64,000 nucleotides of DNA. Source: Peterkaempfera sp044755465 (GTDB lineage: Bacteria; Actinomycetota; Actinomycetes; Streptomycetales; Streptomycetaceae). The stretch spans positions 558,001 through 622,000 of the forward strand of contig NZ_JBIVRB010000001.1 of NCBI RefSeq assembly GCF_044755465.1. The letters run 5' to 3'. The notes below the pieces were generated by a model that saw only the letters and a program-made list of their open reading frames with translations, was not told where the DNA came from and did no database searches. The translations under genes were made by a program, and so were the position numbers. Below are positions 56,532 to 64,000 of the stretch, one piece after another (position 1 is the stretch's first letter; every line of letters begins with the position of its first letter).

Positions 56532-57644
56532 ATGGCCGAACCATCGACGGAACACGGACCCTCCGGGGCCTCGCCGGTCGCCGGACCGCTGATCGTCAGC
56601 GGAGACGAGGAGCTGATCGAGCGCCTGCTCCGGCTCTGCGCAGGGGCCGGCGCCGAGCCCTGCATCCAGCGGGGCACCCCACCGGCTCGGGCACAGTGGG
56701 AGAGCGCCCCGCTGGTGGTGGTCGGTGACGACCTGGCCGACCGCTGCACCGACCTGCCGCGTCGCGGTGGTGTCCTGCTCATCGGCCGCGACCTCGACGA
56801 CTGCGAGGTGTGGATGCGGGCCGTCGGCATCGGCGCCGACCATGTGCTCTTCCTGCCGGACGCCGAATCCTGGCTGCTGGACCGCATCGCCGACACCGCC
56901 GAGGGCGTCGGCGCGCACGCGCTGACCGTCGCCGTCGTCGGCGGCCGGGGCGGCGCCGGGGCGTCCACCCTGGCCTGCGCCCTGGCCGTCACCGCTGCCC
57001 GGGAGGGCCACCGCACGATGCTCATCGACGGCGACCCGCTCGGCGGCGGCCTGGACGTACTGCTGGGTGCCGAGGGGGCGACCGGGCTGCGCTGGCCGGA
57101 CCTCGCAGGGTCCAGGGGCCGGGTGAACGGCAATGAGCTGGAGAAGGCACTGCCCAGCCTGCACCGGATGACCGCGCTCTCCTGGGATCGCAGCGACACC
57201 CTCACCATCCCGCCGGAGGCGATGCGCTCGGTGCTGGCCGCCGCCCGCCGCCGTGGCGGCCTGGTCGTCATCGACCTGCCGCGCCACCTCGACCCGGCGG
57301 CGGCCGAGGCGTTGGAGCAGGCCGACACCGGACTGCTGGTCGTCCCGGCGGAACTGCGGGCCATGGCCGCCGCCGGGCGGGTCGCGGCGGCGGTCCGGAT
57401 GCGGCTGTCCGACCTGCGGGCCGTGGTCCGGGGGCCGGGCTGCGCCGGGCTCGGCGCCGAGGAGATCGCCCGGGGGCTGCGGCTGCCCCTGGCCGGAGAG
57501 CTGGTGGGCGAGCCCGGTCTGACGACGGACGTGGAGCGGGGCACCCCGCCGGGGCTGCGCGACACCGGACCGCTCGCCCGGTTCTGCTCCGCCTTCCTGG
57601 CCCGCGCCGTACCGCCGGCCACCGGGCGGGGAGCCGCCGTATGA
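56532..57644 (+). CDS. CpaE-like ATPase of the Tad cluster (septum-site/secretion neighbourhood)
   Basis: A 370-residue protein. An N-terminal receiver-like region (LIVSGDEELIERLLRLCAGAG, VLLIGRDLDDCEVWMRAVGIGADHVLFLPDAESWLL) is followed by a ParA/MinD-type domain, VAVVGGRGGAGASTLACALAV, in which the deviant Walker A lacks the usual GKT Lys (GGAGAST), and IDGDPLGGGLDVLLG. This is the actinobacterial CpaE-like family that localises the Tad pilus machine. ATG 56532 with GGGGAGA; its stop overlaps tadA. Confidence 0.92.
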   Translation: MAEPSTEHGPSGASPVAGPLIVSGDEELIERLLRLCAGAGAEPCIQRGTPPARAQWESAPLVVVGDDLADRCTDLPRRGGVLLIGRDLDDCEVWMRAVGIGADHVLFLPDAESWLLDRIADTAEGVGAHALTVAVVGGRGGAGASTLACALAVTAAREGHRTMLIDGDPLGGGLDVLLGAEGATGLRWPDLAGSRGRVNGNELEKALPSLHRMTALSWDRSDTLTIPPEAMRSVLAAARRRGGLVVIDLPRHLDPAAAEALEQADTGLLVVPAELRAMAAAGRVAAAVRMRLSDLRAVVRGPGCAGLGAEEIARGLRLPLAGELVGEPGLTTDVERGTPPGLRDTGPLARFCSAFLARAVPPATGRGAAV

Positions 57645-58921
57645 CCGCGCGCGGCGGGCGCCGTCCATTCGGGGCGGCAGTCGGTGCCGGTGCGGGCGGC
57701 GGGGCAGCGGGAGGACCCACCGCTCTGGTCGACGCCGTACGGCTGCGCCTCGCCGAGCTGGGCGCGGAGCCCACCACGGCCTCGGTCGCGGCCGCGCTGC
57801 GGGCCGAGCGGCCACCGCTCGGCGGCGGCGACGTCCTGGAGACCGTGCACGCCCTGCGCTCGGAGATCGTCGGCGCCGGACCACTGGACCTGCTGCTGGC
57901 CGATCCGGACGTCACGGATGTGCTGGTCAACGCCCCCGACCAGCTCTGGGTCGACCGTGGCGCCGGGCTGGCCCGGGTGGCCGGGGTCCGCTTCCCGGAC
58001 GCGGCGGCGGTTCGGCGGCTGGCACAGCGGCTGGCCACCGCCGCCGGGCGGCGGCTGGACGACGCCCGGCCGTGGGTCGACGCCCGGTTGCCCGACGGCA
58101 CCCGGTTGCACGCCGTACTGCCGCCGGTGGCGGTGGGCTGCACCCACATCTCGCTGCGGGTGGCCCGCCCGCGCGCCTTCACCCTGGAGGAGCTGACGGC
58201 GATCGGCGCCCTGTCGCCGCCCGGCGCGCAACTGCTGCGCTCGCTGGTCACGGCCCGGCTGTCCTTCCTGGTCAGCGGCGGCACCGGCAGCGGTAAGACC
58301 ACCCTGCTCGCGGCGCTGCTCGGGCTGGTGGACCCGGCGGAGCGCATCGTGCTCGCCGAGGACTCCGCAGAACTGCGGCCCGCCCACCCGCATGTCGTCC
58401 GGCTGGAGGCCCGGCCACCCAACCAGGAGGGGCTCGGCCGGATCGACCTGCGAGACCTGGTGCGCCAGGCGCTGCGGATGCGGCCCGACCGGCTGGTGGT
58501 GGGCGAGGTCCGGGGGCCCGAGGTGCTGGATCTGCTGGCGGCGCTCAACACCGGCCACGAGGGCGGCTGCGGGACGGTGCACGCCAACTCCGCAGCCGAC
58601 GTCCCGGCCCGGTTGGAGGCCCTGGGCTCGATGGCGGGCCTGGACCGCACCGCGCTGCACAGCCAGCTCGGCTCGGCACTGGACGCGGTGGTGCACCTGG
58701 TGCGCCATCCGGGCACCGGTCGGCGGCGGGTGGCGGAGGTCCGGGTCCTGGTACGGGACGGCGCCGGGCTCACGGCCACCACGCCGGCCGCCGTGCTCGA
58801 CCCGGACGGCGGCTGCCGACCCGGGCCGGGGTGGCGGTGCCTGGCGGAGCGGTGCGCCGCGCGCGGGGTGGACCTGGCCGGGGTGGACCTGGCTGGGGCC
58901 GGTGGGGTGGGTTCCCGGTGA
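57641..58921 (+). CDS. TadA/CpaF-type secretion ATPase
   Basis: A 426-residue protein. DPDVTDVLVNAPDQLWVDRG, then FLVSGGTGSGKTTLLAALLGLV (Walker A), ERIVLAEDSAELRPAHPHVVRLEARPPN (Asp box), RPDRLVVGEVRGPEVLDLLAALNTGHEGGCGTVHANSA (Walker B and His box). Hexameric motor for Tad/Flp pilus assembly. The C-terminus has RGVDLAGVDLAGAGG, a small repeat. Overlaps both neighbours by 4 bp. Confidence 0.95.
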   Translation: MTARGGRRPFGAAVGAGAGGGAAGGPTALVDAVRLRLAELGAEPTTASVAAALRAERPPLGGGDVLETVHALRSEIVGAGPLDLLLADPDVTDVLVNAPDQLWVDRGAGLARVAGVRFPDAAAVRRLAQRLATAAGRRLDDARPWVDARLPDGTRLHAVLPPVAVGCTHISLRVARPRAFTLEELTAIGALSPPGAQLLRSLVTARLSFLVSGGTGSGKTTLLAALLGLVDPAERIVLAEDSAELRPAHPHVVRLEARPPNQEGLGRIDLRDLVRQALRMRPDRLVVGEVRGPEVLDLLAALNTGHEGGCGTVHANSAADVPARLEALGSMAGLDRTALHSQLGSALDAVVHLVRHPGTGRRRVAEVRVLVRDGAGLTATTPAAVLDPDGGCRPGPGWRCLAERCAARGVDLAGVDLAGAGGVGSR

Positions 58922-59826
58922 GCGCGGGTGCGGGTGGGGTGCTCCGGGCGCTGCCGCTGATGGCGCTGGCGGTCTGGGCATGGGCCGCCGCACAGCACGG
59001 CGGCCGGGTACGACGCCGTCGGCGGCTGGGCGCTGACCCGAGGTCGGACGGCCTGCTTCCTCTGCTGCGGCACCGGGTCGGCGTGCTGCTGCCGTGCGTC
59101 CGCCCGCCCCGCTGGGCCGTACCGGAACTGCTGCTCGTCCCGGCGGGGCTGCTGATCTGCTGGCCGCTGCGGTCACCCGTCCCGGTGCTGGCCGCCGCTC
59201 TCGCCGTACGGCCGCTGCGGCGGTGGCGGCTGGCCCGGCGGGCCCGGGGCGAGCAGCAGCAGCGGGAGACGGCCGTGGCCGAGCTGTGCACTGCCCTCGC
59301 GGCCGAGCTGCGCACCGGGGCCGTCCCGGTCCGTGCGCTGGAGGCCGTGCTCGCACCGGGCGGTCCCGCCGCCGACACGTTGCACCGCAGCGGCATCGAC
59401 ACGACCGCGCTGCTGGCAGCCGCCCGCTTCGCCGGGGACGTGCCCGGGGCACTGCGGCACACGGCCGCCCTTCCCGGCGCGTCCGGGACCGCCGCCCTTG
59501 CCGCCTGCTGGCAGGTGGCGGCGGACAGCGGGGCCGGTCTGGCCGCCGGGCTCGACCGGGTCGCCGAGGCGCTGCGCGCCGACCGCGCCCTCCGGGAGGC
59601 CGTACGCGGCGAGCTGGCCGGTCCCCGGACCACAGCGGTGGTGCTGGCGCTGTTGCCGGCCCCCGGTCTGCTGATGGGCGCGGCCCTGGGGGCCGACCCG
59701 TTCCAGGTGCTGCTGCATACGCCGTCCGGGCTCGGTTGCCTGGCGGCGGGCGTGGCGCTGGAGGCGGCCGGGCTGGTGTGGACGGCGCGGATCGTGCGTG
59801 GGGCCGAGAGGCTGCGGCCGTGCTGA
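58918..59826 (+). CDS. TadB-like type II secretion system F protein
   Basis: A 302-residue protein from GTG 58918. A hydrophobic N-terminus, a Arg-rich loop, then LLLVPAGLLICWPL and the GspF domain ELCTALAAELRTGAVPVRALEAVLA, with helices VVLALLPAPGLLMGAALG and LGCLAAGVALEAAGLVW. Inner-membrane platform of the Tad pilus. Start overlaps tadA in GTGA. Confidence 0.88.
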   Translation: MSAGAGGVLRALPLMALAVWAWAAAQHGGRVRRRRRLGADPRSDGLLPLLRHRVGVLLPCVRPPRWAVPELLLVPAGLLICWPLRSPVPVLAAALAVRPLRRWRLARRARGEQQQRETAVAELCTALAAELRTGAVPVRALEAVLAPGGPAADTLHRSGIDTTALLAAARFAGDVPGALRHTAALPGASGTAALAACWQVAADSGAGLAAGLDRVAEALRADRALREAVRGELAGPRTTAVVLALLPAPGLLMGAALGADPFQVLLHTPSGLGCLAAGVALEAAGLVWTARIVRGAERLRPC

Positions 59827-60015
59827 GGGCGGGGTGGGTCGACTGGCGGCCCGTTCGTCGTGCTGCTGTGCGTGTCCGCCGGGCTCGCTTGCCTGGTGGC
59901 CGGGCCGGTGTGGACGGCGTGGGGGAGGCCGTGGCAGGGGGTGGGCTGGCGGTGGCCGGAGTGATCACGGGGACGGCGGGTCGGGCCGGCTCGCCAGGAC
60001 GGGAGGAGTACGGCG

Positions 60016-60810
60016 GTGCAGCAGATGCTGGCCGGCCCGGCGGTGGCAGCAGTGACGTGGGCGGTGACCCGGTCGGTCGTGCGATGGGGACTCCGACGGG
60101 CCTCGCGACACAGGGCAGCGACGCTCGGGGTGGTCGGACCGCCCCGGCCGCGCGAATGGGCCCGGCTGCCTCAGGTGCCCGGCGGGTCAGCGGCCGCTTA
60201 TGGCCGGTGGGCACGGCGGTTGGCCCCCTGGGCGGCGGGCAGCGGAGCGGCACTGCTGATCGGCGGGGTGCCCGGCCTGCTGGTGGGCCCGCTGGTGGCC
60301 CTCGCCCTGCGTCGCGGGTTGCTCCGCCTGACCGCCACGGCCGACCCGCCGGGCGTCGACCCCCGCCTCGAATCGCAACTGCCGCTCGCCGCCGATCTGC
60401 TGGCCGCCTGCCTCGGTGCCGCAGGGCCGCCGTCCGACGCCGCAGCTGCCGTGTCACGCGCGGTCGGCTCCCCGATGCGGGAGCGGCTGGCGACCGTGGC
60501 CGCAGAACTGCGCCTGGGCGCCGATCCGGCCGAGTGCTGGGAGCGGCTGGGGGCGGCCTGCCCGGCGCTCGCGCCCCTGGCCCACTGCCTGGCGCGGGCG
60601 GACACCAGCGGTGCACCACCCGCCGCCACTCTGTCCCGGCTCGCGGAGGAGCAGCGTGGCGCTGCGGCCCGAGCCGCCACCACCCGCTGCAACCGTGCCG
60701 GGGTGATCGCCACCGCCCCGCTGGGCGGGTGCTTCCTGCCGGCCTTCGTCCTGATCGGCATCGTCCCCGTTGTCACCGGGCTCGCCTCGGGCTTCCTGGG
60801 CCATCCCTGA
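60016..60810 (+). CDS. TadC-like type II secretion system F protein
   Basis: A 264-residue protein from GTG 60016 with GGGAGGAG upstream. Helices at LAPWAAGSGAALLIGGVPGLLVGPLVAL and the C-terminal VIATAPLGGCFLPAFVLIGIVPVVTGLASG surround a soluble GspF domain (QLPLAADLLAACLGAAGPPSDAAAAVSRAV, CLARADTSGAPPAATLSRLAEEQRGAAARAA). Second platform protein of the Tad system. The 189 bp before it show no gene. Confidence 0.88.
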   Translation: MQQMLAGPAVAAVTWAVTRSVVRWGLRRASRHRAATLGVVGPPRPREWARLPQVPGGSAAAYGRWARRLAPWAAGSGAALLIGGVPGLLVGPLVALALRRGLLRLTATADPPGVDPRLESQLPLAADLLAACLGAAGPPSDAAAAVSRAVGSPMRERLATVAAELRLGADPAECWERLGAACPALAPLAHCLARADTSGAPPAATLSRLAEEQRGAAARAATTRCNRAGVIATAPLGGCFLPAFVLIGIVPVVTGLASGFLGHP

Positions 60811-60868
60811 CCACCGGCCTCCCTGACCACCGGCCTCCCTGACCACCGGCCTCCCTGACCACCGACCT
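60805..60868. repeat. Four 16-bp tandem repeats over the tadC stop
   Basis: CCCTGACCACCGGCCT is repeated at 60805, 60821 and 60837, with a one-mismatch copy at 60853. The first copy contains the tadC stop codon TGA, and each further copy carries another TGA. Confidence 0.85.
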
Positions 60869-60900
60869 CGACCACCAACCCACTCTGTGAGGAGCCCCCC

Positions 60901-61230
60901 TTGGCCACCAACCGACGCCGGGCCGCAGTGCGCCCCGCGATGCCGCGGTTCTTCGGGCCGACCTTGCGACGGCTGCTGGAACTGCTGCGCCTGCTCGCCC
61001 TGCTGCTCCGCCGGAGGCTCGCCCGGCTACCCCGGCCGACCCGGCTCGGCAGGCTGCCGGTCCGCCGGTTCGCGGCCTGCCCGGACGCCGGGATGACCAC
61101 CGCCGAGTACGCGGTGGGCACCGTCGCCGCCTGCGGGTTCGCCGCCGTGCTCTACAAGGTGGTGACCAGTGAGGCCGTCAGCGGTGCGATTGCCAAGCTG
61201 GTCGAGAGGGCACTCGATGTGGGCTTCTGA
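60901..61230 (+). CDS. DUF4244 pilin-like protein
   Basis: A 109-residue protein. The start codon is TTG 60901, preceded by GAGGAG. A basic N-terminal half (RRLLELLRLLALLLRRRLARL) precedes AGMTTAEYAVGTVAACGFAAVLYKVVTS, where G-MTTAE resembles a prepilin cleavage site with Glu at +5, followed by one helix. Probably the major Flp-like pilin of this cluster. Overlaps the next gene by 14 bp. Confidence 0.85.
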   Translation: MATNRRRAAVRPAMPRFFGPTLRRLLELLRLLALLLRRRLARLPRPTRLGRLPVRRFAACPDAGMTTAEYAVGTVAACGFAAVLYKVVTSEAVSGAIAKLVERALDVGF

Positions 61231-61639
61231 CCGCTGCCGTGCCCGGCACGGGGGCCGGCGGCGGCGCGGGGACGCCGGGTACGTCACAGCCGAGACGGCG
61301 GTCGCGCTCCCCACCCTGGTCCTGGCCGTCATGATGCTCATCTGGGGCTTGCTGGCGACCACCGCCCAGATCCGCTGTGTGGATGCGGCCCGGGTGGGGG
61401 CCAGGGCCGCCGCCCGGGGCGAGGCCGACGCGGCGGTGCTCACCGCCGTCCGACGGGCCGCCCCTGACGGCGCCGAGGTCAGCGTCGTGCGCGGCCCGGA
61501 CACGGTGCGGGTGGCCGTCGCGGCGCTGTTCGGCGGGCCCGGGGTGCTGACACGGGGGCTGTCGGTGCGGGTCGCCGCCGAAGCGGTGGCGGCCCGGGAG
61601 GACGTGCTGCCCGATGCGCTGCCGGGGGCTGCGGAGTGA
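61217..61639 (+). CDS. TadE-family pilus protein
   Basis: A 140-residue protein. GYVTAETAVALPTLVLAVMMLIWGLLATTAQIRCVDAARVGARAAARGE is the TadE helix with the E at +5-like position and the conserved AARxGARAAARGE segment; a small beta-rich outside part follows (VRVAVAALFGGPGVL). ATG 61217 lies within the DUF4244 gene. Minor pilin or assembly protein. Confidence 0.85.
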   Translation: MWASDRCRARHGGRRRRGDAGYVTAETAVALPTLVLAVMMLIWGLLATTAQIRCVDAARVGARAAARGEADAAVLTAVRRAAPDGAEVSVVRGPDTVRVAVAALFGGPGVLTRGLSVRVAAEAVAAREDVLPDALPGAAE

Positions 61640-62184
61640 TGGGACCGAGGTACCGGAGCCGCGTCGCCGTGGCGCTGCGGGCGGCAGCGGCCGACGATCA
61701 GGGTTCGGCCGTGGTGTGGCTGCTGGCCCTGGTGATGCTCGGTTGCTGCGCCTTCGCGGCCGCGCTCGGCCTGGGGGCCGCGGTGGCGGCCCGCCACCGG
61801 GCGGAGTCGGCCGCCGACCTGGCCGCGCTGGCCGGAGCCCAGCGGCTGCTGCTGGAGCCGGACCGGGCCTGCGCACGGGCGGCGGCGATCGTCGAGGCCC
61901 ACCACGCGCATCTGGCCGAGTGCGAGATCGGCGACGACAGCGTGGCGGTACGGGTCGAGGTGATCCCGCGCGGCCTGCCGAGCCTGCTGCCGCCCGCCAG
62001 TGCCCGAGCACGGGCCGGTCCCCTCTGGGCCGACGGACCCGACCCAGCCGACCCCGGCGGACCTGATCCCGCCGACGCCGCACCCGACACGGTCACCCCC
62101 GCCCCGGCCGCGCCCTCACCTGACGGACTCGACCCTGTTGCACCTCACCCCGCCACTCCGGCTTCGGCGGCGTCGGGCCGGACG
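61639..62184 (+). CDS. Second TadE-like protein (Rv3654c type), frame has no stop in the window
   Basis: ATG 61639 overlaps the previous stop. DDQGSAVVWLLALVMLGCCAFAAALGLGAAVAARHRAESAADLAALAGAQRLL is the helicase/secretion-neighbourhood TadE-like domain (Rv3654c family), followed by EVIPRGLPSLL near residue 120. The tail then becomes Asp/Pro-rich (GPDPADPGGPDPADAAPD). I followed this frame codon by codon: it stays open to base 64000, running antisense through the convergent helicase. The end given here is only where the helicase gene begins. The family is normally 110-140 residues, so a lost stop, a frameshift or a sequence error is possible. Confidence 0.65.
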
Positions 62185-64000
62185 TCAGGCGGCGGCTGCC
62201 AGCAGTATGTCCAGCAGCCGCACCGCTGCCGCCTTGTCCAGCGGGTCGTTGCCGTTGCCGCACTTGGGGGACTGGATGCAGGACGGGCAGCCCCGGTCGC
62301 ACTCGCAGACGGCGATGGCCTCCCGGGTCGCGGCCAGCCACTCCGCCGCGCGGCCGAAGCCCCGCTCGGCGAAGCCGGCGCCGCCCGAGTGGCCGTCGTA
62401 CACGAACACGGTGGGCAGCCCGGTGTCGGGGTGCAGCGGCACCGAAACGCCGCCGATGTCCCAGCGGTCGCAGGTGGCGAAGAGCGGCAGCAGACCGATG
62501 GAGGCGTGCTCGGCGGCGTGTGCCGCACCGGGCAGCTGGTCCGGGGCGATGTCCGCGTCGATCAACTGGTCCTCCGTCACCGACCACCACACGGCGCGGG
62601 TGCGCAGCGTACGCGGCGGCAGGTCGAGCTTGGTCTCGCCCAGCACCTCACCGGTGGCGATCTTTCGCCGCAGGAAGGAGACGACCTGGTTGACCACCTC
62701 CACCGAGCCGAAGCTCAGCAGGGCGTCCCCCCACTTCACGGTGGTGTCCGTGGCCAGCACGCTGATGGCAGTAGTGTCCCTGGCGACGGTGGTGTAGGGC
62801 GGGTCCGCCTCCCGGACCAGGGCCACCGAGGTCTCAAGGTCCAGGTCCTGCACCAGGTAGCTGCGCCCCCGGTGCAGATGGACGGCCCCGGTGTGCACGG
62901 TGGTGTGGGAGGCCGCCGCGTCGACCGTGCCCAGCAGCCGTCCGGTGTCCTCCTCCACGATCTGCACCGGGGACCCGCCGCCGCCCCGGATGTCCACCCC
63001 GTCCGCCGGCCGCTCCCGGCGGGTCCAGTACCAGCCGCCGGCCCGCCGCCGCAGCAGCCCGCGCCGCTCCAACTGGGGCAGCAGCGGCCCGGCGGACGGG
63101 CCGAACAGCTCCAGGTCCGCCGGGCCGAGCGGCAGTTCCGCCGCAGCCGCGCACAGGTGCGGGGCCAGGACGTGCGGGTTGTCCGGGTCCAGCACGGTGG
63201 ACTCCACCGGCTGCTGGAACAGCGCCTCCGGGTGGTGGACCAGATAGGTGTCCAGCGGGTCGTCCCGGGCGATCAGCACGGCCAGCGCACCCTGCCCGGC
63301 CCGCCCGGCCCGGCCTGCCTGCTGCCACAGCGAGGCCCGGGTGCCGGGGTAGCCGGCCAGCAGTACCGCGTCCAGACCGGAGACATCCATCCCCAGTTCC
63401 AGGGCGGAGGTCGATGCCACACCGAGCAGCCGACCCGAGTGCAGATCCCGCTCCAGCCCCCGGCGCTCCTCGGCCAGATAGCCGCCCCGGTAGGCCGCGA
63501 CCCGCCCGGCCAGGGCGCGGTCCACCTCGGCCAGCCGGTCCTGGGCCTGGAGCGCCACCACCTCGGCGCCACGCCGGGAGCGGACGAACACCACCGTGCG
63601 GGTCGCGTCCAGCACCAGGTCGGTGAGCAGGTCGGCGGCCTCGGCGGTGGCGGTGCGGCGGACGGGTGCGCCCTGCTCGCCCACCAGTTCGGTGAGGGGT
63701 GGTTCCCAGAGGGCGAAGACCAGGTCGCCACGCGGGGAGGCGTCGTCGGTCACCTCGGCGACCGGCAGCCCGGTCAGGCGGCCGGCGGAGGCTCCCGGCT
63801 CGGCCGAGGTGGCCGACGCGAGCAGGAAGACCGGATCGGCGCCGTAGCGGGCGCAGATCCGGCGCAGCCGCCGCAGCACCTGCGCGACATGGGAGCCGAA
63901 GACACCCCGGTAGGTGTGGCACTCGTCCACCACCACGTACCGCAGCGCCTTCAGGAACGCGGCCCACCGGGTGTGTGCCGGCAGGATGCCCCGGTGCAGC
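62185..64000 (-). CDS. DEAH-box helicase with DUF1998 (partial, 5' end outside window)
   Basis: The C-terminal 604 residues are present. Near the window edge, HTRWAAFLKALRYVVVDECHTYRGVFGSHVAQVLRRLRR is motif II (DECH) of the actinobacterial helicase/secretion-neighbourhood family. LLASATSAEPG is motif III; VFVRSRRGAEVVALQAQDRL, STSALELGMDVSGLDAVLLAGYPGTRASLWQQAGRAGR are motifs IV-VI. The end has a Cys cluster, CECDRGCPSCIQSPKCGNGN, the metal-binding DUF1998/MZB module. Likely a DNA repair helicase. Convergent to the Tad cluster. Confidence 0.95.
   Translation of the reverse strand, partial: LHRGILPAHTRWAAFLKALRYVVVDECHTYRGVFGSHVAQVLRRLRRICARYGADPVFLLASATSAEPGASAGRLTGLPVAEVTDDASPRGDLVFALWEPPLTELVGEQGAPVRRTATAEAADLLTDLVLDATRTVVFVRSRRGAEVVALQAQDRLAEVDRALAGRVAAYRGGYLAEERRGLERDLHSGRLLGVASTSALELGMDVSGLDAVLLAGYPGTRASLWQQAGRAGRAGQGALAVLIARDDPLDTYLVHHPEALFQQPVESTVLDPDNPHVLAPHLCAAAAELPLGPADLELFGPSAGPLLPQLERRGLLRRRAGGWYWTRRERPADGVDIRGGGGSPVQIVEEDTGRLLGTVDAAASHTTVHTGAVHLHRGRSYLVQDLDLETSVALVREADPPYTTVARDTTAISVLATDTTVKWGDALLSFGSVEVVNQVVSFLRRKIATGEVLGETKLDLPPRTLRTRAVWWSVTEDQLIDADIAPDQLPGAAHAAEHASIGLLPLFATCDRWDIGGVSVPLHPDTGLPTVFVYDGHSGGAGFAERGFGRAAEWLAATREAIAVCECDRGCPSCIQSPKCGNGNDPLDKAAAVRLLDILLAAAA

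Noticed and set aside
56198..60619. 1473-codon minus-strand frame across the Tad cluster
   Set aside because: Antisense of clear CpaE/TadA/TadB/TadC genes; Pro/Arg/Ala noise without motifs.

Overview
The window looks like chromosome of a Streptomycetaceae actinobacterium (Streptomyces or a close relative such as Kitasatospora or Streptacidiphilus). It has very high GC, many GTG and some TTG starts, ATGA/GTGA coupled genes, a wblA-type WhiB gene, a Streptomyces-type Crp, a K15-type DD-transpeptidase and the actinobacterial 'helicase/secretion neighbourhood' Tad cluster.

1-17.6 kb is most of an actinomycete integrative and conjugative element (AICE). Its right end is a tyrosine integrase beside the 3' end of a tRNA-Ser(GGA) gene. 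The left end lies outside the window. The element carries a membrane-anchored unknown protein, a coupled GntR regulator and glycosyltransferase, and a run of small transfer/spread genes that includes a DUF2637 (SpdB2-like) protein. It also has a TraB/FtsK-type DNA translocase followed by a palindromic repeat, a stop/start-overlapped set (GGDEF protein, C5 DNA methyltransferase, PP-loop 'PAPS reductase-like' protein, HNH-like protein), a PrimPol plus P-loop ATPase replication pair, an array of about twelve TGCGTCAT elements, an excisionase and the integrase.

17.6-29.3 kb is core chromosome: tRNA-Ser, SRP RNA, dnaX, ybaB, recR, a DUF5063 gene, aspartokinase and asd, a SigE-family sigma factor with a coupled membrane protein, SURF1, a DUF4097 lipoprotein and tRNA-Pro(CGG).

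29.4-42.8 kb holds cell-wall and regulatory genes: a metallophosphoesterase, a K15-like DD-transpeptidase, a YqeY protein, a class A PBP, wblA, two ArsA-like ATPases, a DUF4177 protein, RidA, NUDIX and MBL hydrolases, crp, nth and a second NUDIX gene. 42.8-55.9 kb has an MFS exporter with an operator-like palindrome, a MarP-type protease, a YdjM-like membrane protein, an alpha/beta hydrolase, a holin-X protein, NhaA, acsA with a perfect Crp-type site, a CooC/MinD-like ATPase, a degenerate Fic protein, a probable small RNA and a HAD phosphatase.

56.5-64 kb is a Tad/Flp-like pilus cluster (CpaE-like, TadA, TadB, TadC, a DUF4244 pilin-like protein and two TadE-like proteins) convergent with a DEAH-box helicase that runs off the window. 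The last TadE-like frame has no stop codon before the window end.
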